Source: Anaerolineales bacterium (GTDB lineage: Bacteria; Chloroflexota; Anaerolineae; Anaerolineales; DRMV01). From it: 14,212 nt of DNA. The translations under genes and the position numbers were made by a program. Shown here one piece after another: positions 1 to 5,156 of the stretch. Location of the stretch: the NCBI GenBank assembly GCA_015484985.1, contig WFUL01000277.1, positions 1-14,212 on the forward strand, in the 5' to 3' direction. Every line of letters starts with the position of its first letter. The first letter of the stretch is position 1. Below the pieces are notes generated by a model, which searched no databases, was not told where the DNA came from, and saw only the letters and a list, made by a program, of their open reading frames with translations.

Positions 1-13
1 AAGGAGTGGAACC

Positions 14-595
14 ATGGGTAAGAAGAAGCGACTTTCAACCTCTCGACGACAACGGGAGCGCCGGATGAAGCAACAGGCATTGGTGTTTGCCGGTTTGGGC
101 GTGGTCTTGTTGGTCATTGGTGGGGTGTTGTCCCGCCGTGGCGGAAAGATCAACGCGGCCTTGGAGGTCCATCCCGAAGACGTAGTCTATGGCGAGGAGT
201 TATTTGCGGTGCATGAAATGGACGGTCCTCAGTTGGACCGCATCCCCTTCCTGCCGGAAGACGGTCCGCAGCCGCGCGTTGCCCTGCCGGAGGCCTTCTA
301 CGACTTTGGCGAGGTGGGGCCTACCGACGTCGTGGAATACACCTTTTACGTGGTGAACGTCGGGGATGCCCCTTTGACCATTTCGCGGGCGTATACCACC
401 TGCGGTTGCACCACAGCCCGAATTTCGGCCAGGGTCATACCTCCGGGGAAGGCGGCCGCGGTAACGGTCATCTTTGATGCGGGTTACCACGACGTGCGGG
501 GCCAGACCGTGCGTCGGGGTGTCATCATCGAAAACAACGATCCGCGCTGGCCTCAGTTGGAATTATGGATTCAAGCCACCGTGCGCAGACAGTGA
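14..595 (+). CDS. Membrane-anchored DUF1573 domain protein
   Basis: The 193-residue product starts with a very basic cytoplasmic stretch (residues 1-20, many Lys/Arg). One hydrophobic segment follows at about 21-40, then a region predicted to lie outside the membrane, so it looks like an N-terminally anchored surface protein. Residues 93-190 match the DUF1573 pattern: a Phe-Gly-x-Val start strand, the Val-Asn-Val-Gly-Asp-Ala-Pro-Leu turn, the signature Thr-Thr-Cys-Gly-Cys-Thr-Thr (C130, C132) and Val-Ile-Pro-Pro-Gly, in an Ig/ASPM-like beta fold. The biochemical role of DUF1573 is not established. The start is supported by AAGGAG at 1-6, seven bases upstream. It is first of a three-gene same-strand group with a thioredoxin and a second DUF1573 protein, which suggests work on envelope thiols or metal centres (inference). 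Family call firm, function unknown. Confidence 0.85.
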   Translation: MGKKKRLSTSRRQRERRMKQQALVFAGLGVVLLVIGGVLSRRGGKINAALEVHPEDVVYGEELFAVHEMDGPQLDRIPFLPEDGPQPRVALPEAFYDFGEVGPTDVVEYTFYVVNVGDAPLTISRAYTTCGCTTARISARVIPPGKAAAVTVIFDAGYHDVRGQTVRRGVIIENNDPRWPQLELWIQATVRRQ

Positions 596-616
596 GGACG
601 TGTCCGCATTTTGCAT

Positions 617-624
617 GGAGGAGG
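617..624 (+). promoter_or_regulatory. Ribosome binding site that sets the thioredoxin start
   Basis: GGAGGAGG lies eight bases before the ATG at 633. An in-frame ATG at 615 overlaps this site and would have no binding site of its own, so 633 is preferred. The open frame itself extends back to 474 inside the preceding gene, but nothing supports a start there. Confidence 0.75.
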
Positions 625-632
625 TGCATCCG

Positions 633-1181
633 ATGACCGGGGAAAGGACGCGAGCACGCATGGTCGGCTGGAAGCAGGGACTGATTTTCCTCGCCATTCT
701 CGCCCTGTTGGGGCTTATCGGGTGGCGTTTGACCAAGGTGCAGCGAGGGCCCATATCCGAGGGGATGGCACCGGATTTCACATTGACCACCTTTGACGGT
801 CAGGTCATCCGACTGAGGGACCTGCGGGGAAAGGTGGTGGTGATTAACTTCTGGGCGTCCTGGTGTGTGACCTGCCGGGAGGAGGCCCCCTACCTGGAGG
901 CCACCTGGCGGGCTTACAAGGACCGGGGCGTGGTGTTCATCGGGGTGGACTATGTGGATACCGAACCTAAAGCCCTGGCCTACATTGAGGAATTCGACAT
1001 CACCTACCCCAATGGCCCCGATGTGGGCACCCGGATCGCCCAGGCTTACAACATTCAGGGGGTGCCGGAAACCTTCTTTGTGGCCAAGGATGGTACACTG
1101 CGAGGCGTGCACCTTGGCCCTTTGCGGCCTCCTCAATTAGAGGAGAAGCTGGAAGAGTTGTTGGCGGAACCCTATCCATAA
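633..1181 (+). CDS. Membrane-anchored TlpA/ResA-type thiol-disulfide oxidoreductase
   Basis: A 182-residue protein with a short basic N-terminus, one membrane segment at about 14-32 and an extracytoplasmic thioredoxin fold. Family hallmarks are visible: Met-Ala-Pro-Asp-Phe-Thr-Leu at 45-51, Gly-Lys-Val-Val-Val-Ile-Asn-Phe-Trp-Ala-Ser-Trp leading to the redox pair C78-Val-Thr-C81, and the cis-proline loop Gly-Val-Pro-Glu-Thr-Phe at 144-149 (P145). ResA/TlpA/CcmG relatives reduce specific disulfides outside the cytoplasm, for example in apocytochrome c. The active-site dipeptide Val-Thr differs from the Pro-containing pairs of several characterised members, so the substrate cannot be deduced. 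It lies 37 bases after one DUF1573 gene and 77 before another. Both partners carry a Cys-Gly-Cys, so they are candidate substrates (inference). No cytochrome c maturation genes are in the window. Confidence 0.9.
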   Translation: MTGERTRARMVGWKQGLIFLAILALLGLIGWRLTKVQRGPISEGMAPDFTLTTFDGQVIRLRDLRGKVVVINFWASWCVTCREEAPYLEATWRAYKDRGVVFIGVDYVDTEPKALAYIEEFDITYPNGPDVGTRIAQAYNIQGVPETFFVAKDGTLRGVHLGPLRPPQLEEKLEELLAEPYP

Positions 1182-1243
1182 ATCCCGGGGCTGCACGCGG
1201 CCTTGCGGTGGTGCATTTCGCGAGGGTTAGGTTCGTGTGGCTC

Positions 1244-1250
1244 AGAGGAG
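1244..1250 (+). promoter_or_regulatory. Ribosome binding site that sets the DUF1573 lipoprotein start
   Basis: AGAGGAG lies eight bases before the ATG at 1259. The frame is open from a GTG at 1208, but starting there would bury the lipoprotein signal peptide behind 17 extra residues. The later ATG also gives a normal signal-peptide length. Confidence 0.7.
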
Positions 1251-1258
1251 TTCGAGCA

Positions 1259-1693
1259 ATGTCTTTCCCGGTGTTCTCTCGGTTGATATGGCCGCCCTTG
1301 GGATGGGCCTTGATGGGCCTGTTGTTCTTGGCCGCTTGTGGTGGACAACCGCGCGTTGAAGTCGAGACCGAATGGTTCGATTTGGGGCAGATGGTCAATG
1401 GCGAGGTGGTGACCCGCGAATTGGTGGTTCGCAACACGGGAACGGCCGATTTGGTCATTCAGCAGGTGACCACCAGTTGTGGGTGCACCACGGCCGAAGT
1501 CGAGCCTACGGTCATCCCTCCCGGAGGGATGGCTCGTTTGCGTATCACCTTTGATTCGGGCGCTCATGGGCCAACTTTACAGGGGCGATTGGTCCGGCAG
1601 GTTTTCCTGAGTACCAACGACCCGGAGCGACCCGAAGTGGTTGTAGAGTTTTCGGCCGAGGTGCTTCTACCTGATACGCCTGCGGACGATTAG
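1259..1693 (+). CDS. DUF1573 domain lipoprotein
   Basis: A 144-residue predicted lipoprotein. A hydrophobic signal peptide ends in the lipobox Leu-Ala-Ala-Cys (C27), followed by Gly-Gly, so the mature protein would be lipid-anchored outside the cytoplasmic membrane. Residues 38-135 form one DUF1573 domain: Phe-Asp-Leu-Gly at the start, Val-Arg-Asn-Thr-Gly-Thr-Ala-Asp-Leu, then Thr-Thr-Ser-Cys-Gly-Cys-Thr-Thr-Ala (C74, C76), Val-Ile-Pro-Pro-Gly and Ser-Thr-Asn-Asp-Pro. It is clearly paralogous to the protein encoded at 14-595 but shorter, and anchored by lipid instead of a membrane helix. It is the last gene of the group; a hairpin terminator begins 14 bases after its stop. Function unknown; a redox partner of the neighbouring thioredoxin is plausible but inferred only from order and the paired cysteines. 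Confidence 0.85.
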   Translation: MSFPVFSRLIWPPLGWALMGLLFLAACGGQPRVEVETEWFDLGQMVNGEVVTRELVVRNTGTADLVIQQVTTSCGCTTAEVEPTVIPPGGMARLRITFDSGAHGPTLQGRLVRQVFLSTNDPERPEVVVEFSAEVLLPDTPADD

Positions 1694-1707
1694 GGCTAAA
1701 CACAAAG

Positions 1708-1739
1708 GGGGACGGCCTTGGAAAAGGCAGGCCGTCCCC
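1708..1739. terminator. Hairpin terminator between convergent genes
   Basis: An 11-bp perfect stem (1708-1718 paired with 1729-1739, GGGGACGGCCT against AGGCCGTCCCC) has a 10-base loop. It lies between the stops of the + strand DUF1573 gene (1693) and the - strand tupA-like gene (1768). The flanks are only mildly T-rich in either direction, so it is a moderate intrinsic terminator that probably serves both genes. Confidence 0.7.
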
Positions 1740-1767
1740 GCGTTCTTCCTCTAAAAAAGGGTAGAGG

Positions 1768-2658
1768 TTACTCGCTTCCTCCTTTTTGGAATCGGGATTT
1801 GAGTTCTTCCATTGTCATCCCCGCGGCGGGGTGGAAGAGGGGCTGCCCGAACTTTTCCACACCAAAGCGACCAATGCGTTCCTGCACCGCAGGGTCCACG
1901 AAAAAGGCAATGAGGGCTTTCCCCCCTTCGGCGTTGACATGAGGGTAGCGTTCGGGGTTCACCCGCATGATATGGTAGATGTTCAGGAGAACGGGGTCGC
2001 CTTCAAAGAGAATGTCCAGGTTCAGGGTTTCCCGCAGGGCTAAGAAGGTGCCGCGGTCCGTGAGGGTGTACGCGCCTTTCTCCGAGGCCACCCGTAAGGT
2101 GGCGCCCATCCCCTGGCCGGTTTCCAGATACCAGGACGCGTCTTCGGGGTTCAGGCCCGCGGCCTTCCAGATGGCCCGCTCCTTTTTGTGGGTGCCCGAA
2201 TCGTCTCCCCGGGAGGCGAAGAGGGCTTTGGCCTGCGCGATGCGGGTGAACGCGTCGGCGACGGACGTTGCCCCCCGAAGGCCCGCGGGGTCTTCAGGTG
2301 GGCCGACGACCACGAAGTCGTTGTACATCACCAGGGTATAGTCCACCACCCATCCTTCGTCCACCAGGGGCTTTTCGGCTGCCGGGGCATGGGTGAGCAG
2401 GACATCGGCGTTCCCTTCCTTGCCCATGCGCAAGGCCTTCCCCGTACCCACTGCGATGACTTTGACGGTGTAGCCGGTTTGCTTCTCAAAGTCGGGGAGC
2501 AGGACATCCAGCAGACCGGAATCGTACGTGCTGGTGGTGGTGGCCAGGATGAGTTCCCTTTTTGTCGAAGTTGTAGGGGTTGTCGAGGTTTGTTGACATC
2601 CCACGCTCAAGGTGCTGAGCAGCAAGAACCATAACCATAATGTGCGCGACCTGAACAT
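1768..2658 (-). CDS. tupA: TupA-like tungstate-binding lipoprotein of an ABC transporter
   Basis: A 296-residue extracytoplasmic solute-binding protein. The signal peptide ends in Leu-Ser-Val-Gly-Cys (lipobox C21), followed by a Ser/Thr linker. The mature part shows the TupA hallmarks: Ala-Thr-Thr-Thr-Ser-Thr at 39-44, then Asp-Ser-Gly-Leu-Leu; Ala-Val-Gly-Thr-Gly-Lys-Ala-Leu at 69-76; Asp-Val-Leu-Leu-Thr-His-Ala-Pro at 85-92; and Ser-Arg-Gly-Asp-Asp-Ser-Gly-Thr-His at 149-157. In this family the Thr/Ser-rich loop and the Ser-Arg-Gly-Asp region bind the oxyanion with high selectivity for tungstate. GGAGGAAGG at 2662-2670 supports the start. The usual tupB permease and tupC ATPase genes are absent: a terminator follows and the upstream neighbour is divergent, so the membrane components must lie elsewhere. 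Molybdate or another oxyanion is the main alternative substrate. Confidence 0.88.
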   Translation of the reverse strand: MFRSRTLWLWFLLLSTLSVGCQQTSTTPTTSTKRELILATTTSTYDSGLLDVLLPDFEKQTGYTVKVIAVGTGKALRMGKEGNADVLLTHAPAAEKPLVDEGWVVDYTLVMYNDFVVVGPPEDPAGLRGATSVADAFTRIAQAKALFASRGDDSGTHKKERAIWKAAGLNPEDASWYLETGQGMGATLRVASEKGAYTLTDRGTFLALRETLNLDILFEGDPVLLNIYHIMRVNPERYPHVNAEGGKALIAFFVDPAVQERIGRFGVEKFGQPLFHPAAGMTMEELKSRFQKGGSE

Positions 2659-2689
2659 GAGCCTTCCTCCGGGAAAGGGACTGAGTAGG

Positions 2690-2695
2690 ATTATA
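2690..2695 (-). promoter_or_regulatory. Candidate -10 box for the tupA-like gene
   Basis: On the - strand these bases read TATAAT, a perfect -10 consensus. Transcription would start near 2683, giving a leader of about 25 bases with the ribosome binding site at 2662-2670. No convincing TTGACA-like -35 is present at 17 bases (GAGGAA is found there), so activation or a different sigma contact may be needed. Confidence 0.45.
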
Positions 2696-2697
2696 CT
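2692..2697 (+). promoter_or_regulatory. Candidate -10 box for the histidine kinase gene
   Basis: TATACT on the + strand (five of six consensus bases) overlaps the opposite-strand TATAAT by four bases. Transcription would start near 2704, leaving about 34 bases before the kinase ATG. No good -35 is visible. The sequence ACTGAG is directly repeated at 2680-2685 and 2695-2700, flanking and overlapping this box. Confidence 0.3.
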
Positions 2698-2737
2698 GAG
2701 AAGGGTTTCGATTTCCTCTAAGCCAAGGAGTGACCAG

Positions 2738-3724
2738 ATGGCGCTTTCTCCGGTTTGTCGTGATTTGCTGGATGCCTTGGAAGTTCCCTGGGCCCAGGTG
2801 GATGAGCAGGGGCGCGTGCGGGCCTTCCACCCCCGTTTCCCGCCGGTTTCGTCCCCGGAGCCGCATACCCCCTTGCGCAGTTGGTTCCCCCAGGTGTCCT
2901 GGCCTCCTCAGGGGGATGGCCCTTGGCGCATTCCCCTGGACCCGGGACGCACCTTGCTCCTGTGGCCCGAGGAGGAGGGCTATCTGGCCGTGTTGTATCG
3001 GCATGGTTCGGGTTTGGCCACGCTTCCGGTTCCCGCGGGAAAGGCCTTCCTGAACATGATGGTGCATGAAATGCGTCTTCCCCTGACCCCTATTCGCGGG
3101 TATGGAGAGTTGATGAAACAGGGTTTGTTGGGTGAGATTACGGAAAAGCAACGGGAAGTGCTGGACATCCTCCTGGACAACGTTGCCCGGTTAGACCGGC
3201 TTCTGGACCGCCTTTCCCTGTTGGGAAAGCTGGAATCGGGCAATCTGCCCGTAAATTACCAAAAGGTGCTTATTTCTTCCTGGCTGGTGGAGAAAGGGCA
3301 GGAACAACAGTCCCCGGTGCGGGAAGCCGGGCTGACCCTGGAACTTCGGGTGCCTACGAATCTGCCCCCAATATGGACGGACCCTTCCATCCTGGAGCGC
3401 ATTGTGGAAGTTTTCCTGGAGAACGCGCGCCATTACACACCTCCAGGAGGACAGGTGATTCTGGATGCTCAGACGGTGAACGGCTTTGTGGAAATTGGCG
3501 TGCAGGACTCGGGTATCGGCATTGGGCCCGAGGAACAGCGATGGGTTTTCCAGCCCTTCTTCCGGTCTTCGGATGAACGGGTGCGGGCAAAGCGAGGATG
3601 GGGTTTGGATTTGTTCCTGGCCTATCGTTTGGCCCGCTATCTTGGCGGCGAGGTGGGTTTTGCTTCCGTTCCCGAGCAGGGAAGCCGGTTCTGGGTTCGT
3701 ATACCCGTTGCGGACGAGGGATAA
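2738..3724 (+). CDS. Soluble sensor histidine kinase, orphan
   Basis: A 328-residue protein with no membrane segment, so a cytoplasmic kinase. Residues 1-100 may be a degenerate PAS-like sensor region (weak). The HisKA helices follow at about 101-167, with H-box Val-His-Glu-Met-Arg-Leu-Pro-Leu-Thr (H110 the predicted phosphorylated histidine). The HATPase domain at about 205-324 has N-box Glu-Asn-Ala-Arg-His-Tyr-Thr-Pro (N229), G1 box Asp-Ser-Gly-Ile-Gly-Ile (D257) and F-box Phe-Gln-Pro-Phe-Phe. The G2 box reads Gly-Trp-Gly-Leu-Asp-Leu (287-292), where Gly-x-Gly-Leu-Gly-Leu is usual. AAGGAG at 2725-2730 sets the start at 2738, although the frame is open further upstream. No response regulator is nearby. 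It is 13 bases upstream of, and probably co-transcribed with, a cysteine desulfurase gene. Kinase family certain; signal and partner unknown. Confidence 0.88.
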   Translation: MALSPVCRDLLDALEVPWAQVDEQGRVRAFHPRFPPVSSPEPHTPLRSWFPQVSWPPQGDGPWRIPLDPGRTLLLWPEEEGYLAVLYRHGSGLATLPVPAGKAFLNMMVHEMRLPLTPIRGYGELMKQGLLGEITEKQREVLDILLDNVARLDRLLDRLSLLGKLESGNLPVNYQKVLISSWLVEKGQEQQSPVREAGLTLELRVPTNLPPIWTDPSILERIVEVFLENARHYTPPGGQVILDAQTVNGFVEIGVQDSGIGIGPEEQRWVFQPFFRSSDERVRAKRGWGLDLFLAYRLARYLGGEVGFASVPEQGSRFWVRIPVADEG

Positions 3725-3737
3725 GGGTGGAGGAACC

Positions 3738-4895
3738 ATGACACGACGGGTCTATTTCGACCATTCGGCGACCACCCCGGTGGATGCTCGGGTGCTGGCG
3801 GCCATGACGCCCTACCATCGGGAGCGCTTTGGGAACCCGGCCTCTTTGCATGTTTATGGCCAGGAGGCTGATGCCGCGGTGGAGGAGGCCCGTCAACAGG
3901 TGGCCCGGGTGCTGGGCTGTCAGCCTCAGGAAGTGGTCTTTACGGGGGGCGGAACAGAGTCCAACAACGCGGCCATCAAAGGCGTGCTTTTGGCCTTGAT
4001 GCGGCGGGAGAAGCGGCATTTCATCGTGAGCGCGGTGGAACATCCCTCGGTGTTGGCCCCGGCCCGGCAGTGGGCCCGGCTCTTGGGATTGGATTTGACG
4101 GTGCTCCCGGTGGATGGATATGGCCGAGTGGACCCGGACGACCTGAGACGGGCCTTGCGGAAGGATACGGCCCTGGTCTCCATCATGTGGGCGAACAACG
4201 AGGTGGGCACCCTGCAGCCCGTTCGGGATCTGGCCGAAATCTGCCAGGAAGCCGGGGTGATCTTCCATGTGGACGCGGTCCAGGCTGCGCCGCATCTGCC
4301 TCTGGAACTGGATCGAATTCCGATTCCCTTGGTGTCCATCAGCGCCCACAAGATGTACGGTCCCAAGGGTGTGGGTGTACTGGTGGTACGAGGCGGAACG
4401 CCTTTCGAGCCCTTACTGGCCGGCGGAGGACAGGAGTATGGTCTGCGTTCCGGAACGCTGAACGTGCCGGGTATCGTGGGCTTGGCAACGGCCCTGACTT
4501 TGGCCCAGGAGGAGCGAGAAGCCCGCTGGGACCACCTGGTGCGTCTTCGCAATCGTTTGATCGAAGGCGTCTTGGACCGGGTTCCCGGGGCCCGCCTCAC
4601 GGGTCATCCGGTGGACCGCCTCCCCCATCATGCGAGCTTCGTCTTTCCGGGGGTGGATGCTCAGGTGTTGTTGCCCATGCTAGATTTGATGGGTTTCGCT
4701 TGCTCCTCCGGTTCCGCCTGCAAGGTGGGTGTACCGGAACCCTCGGAAGTGCTGCTGGCTATGGGGTACTCCCCTGAAGAAGCTCGCGGTGCCCTTCGGG
4801 TTACCCTGGGCAAAGAGAATACTTTAGGGGAGGTGGAGGCTTTCCTGGACGTCCTGCCCGACGTTGTGGCCCGGGCCCGAGGGGCGTCAGGATAA
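3738..4895 (+). CDS. Cysteine desulfurase, NifS/IscS family (PLP enzyme)
   Basis: A 385-residue fold-type I pyridoxal-phosphate enzyme that takes sulfur from L-cysteine as an enzyme persulfide for Fe-S cluster, tRNA-thiolation or cofactor synthesis. It opens with Val-Tyr-Phe-Asp-His-Ser-Ala-Thr-Thr-Pro. The cofactor pocket is visible at Gly-Gly-Gly-Thr-Glu-Ser-Asn-Asn (70-77), H102, His-Val-Asp-Ala-Val-Gln (177-182) and the Schiff-base lysine K205 in Ser-Ala-His-Lys-Met-Tyr-Gly. The catalytic cysteine is C328 in Ser-Ser-Gly-Ser-Ala-Cys-Lys-Val-Gly, with Glu-Pro-Ser-Glu-Val-Leu after it, as in group I enzymes. Length is normal. GGAGG at 3729-3733 supports the ATG at 3738; the spacing is rather short. 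There is no iscU, nifU or mnmA beside it, so the sulfur acceptor is not indicated and nifS, iscS or another symbol cannot be chosen. Confidence 0.95.
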   Translation: MTRRVYFDHSATTPVDARVLAAMTPYHRERFGNPASLHVYGQEADAAVEEARQQVARVLGCQPQEVVFTGGGTESNNAAIKGVLLALMRREKRHFIVSAVEHPSVLAPARQWARLLGLDLTVLPVDGYGRVDPDDLRRALRKDTALVSIMWANNEVGTLQPVRDLAEICQEAGVIFHVDAVQAAPHLPLELDRIPIPLVSISAHKMYGPKGVGVLVVRGGTPFEPLLAGGGQEYGLRSGTLNVPGIVGLATALTLAQEEREARWDHLVRLRNRLIEGVLDRVPGARLTGHPVDRLPHHASFVFPGVDAQVLLPMLDLMGFACSSGSACKVGVPEPSEVLLAMGYSPEEARGALRVTLGKENTLGEVEAFLDVLPDVVARARGASG

Positions 4896-4916
4896 TCCTC
4901 GGATTCCATTTACAAC

Positions 4917-4959
4917 GACATCAAATCGGCAGCGGCGAAGCCGCTGCCGATTTGATGTC
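4917..4959. terminator. 20-bp perfect hairpin after the cysteine desulfurase gene
   Basis: Bases 4917-4936 pair perfectly with 4940-4959 around the three-base loop GAA. After a one-base bulge the stem can be extended by four more pairs (4913-4916 with 4961-4964). It begins 21 bases after the desulfurase stop, where a terminator is expected. No T-run follows on the + strand, and on the - strand only a weakly T-containing sequence follows, so it is not a textbook intrinsic terminator. It may instead be an mRNA-stabilising 3' structure. Confidence 0.6.
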
Positions 4960-4964
4960 TGTTG

Positions 4965-5156
4965 CCTCGCGGTCCTGGGTACGGTCAGATTTGCTCAGAT
5001 GATGTGGGATGAATTTTCGAATGCCTCGAAACGGATTTGCTTCCCACCCTCCCTCGTGGTATTTGTAAAGGGACACTTCCTCTTAGGAAACGGCAAGTCC
5101 TCGGTTTTGTCCATACCGTCTTTCAAAAGGACGCGGCAACGCAAGGTGATGCAACG
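4965..5156 (+). other. Upstream region of the giant membrane-protein gene
   Basis: This gap between the hairpin and the next gene holds no credible gene or structured RNA that I can recognise. An inverted repeat TTTCGA-N5-TCGAAA lies at 5015-5031. The best promoter-like pair I can find, TTGCTT at 5037-5042 and TATTTG 17 bases later, is poor. The frame of the downstream gene is open from a TTG at 5037, but the composition and lack of a ribosome binding site there argue against translation of this part. Confidence 0.4.

Noticed and set aside
474..632. An upstream start for the thioredoxin inside the first DUF1573 gene
   Set aside because: The extra residues are low-quality out-of-frame sequence of the DUF1573 gene, and GGAGGAGG at 617-624 points to 633.
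3486..3737. An N-terminal extension of the cysteine desulfurase reaching back into the kinase gene
   Set aside because: The overlap is an open frame due to high GC. The family N-terminus begins right after the ATG at 3738, which has its own GGAGG.
5037..5065. A possible promoter TTGCTT-N17-TATTTG
   Set aside because: Only half of the consensus bases match in each box; too weak to annotate as a feature.
5037..5156. A 40-codon N-terminal extension of the giant membrane protein from a TTG start
   Set aside because: It has no ribosome binding site, does not resemble a signal or membrane segment, and the ATG at 5157 has a well-spaced AGGTGAT.
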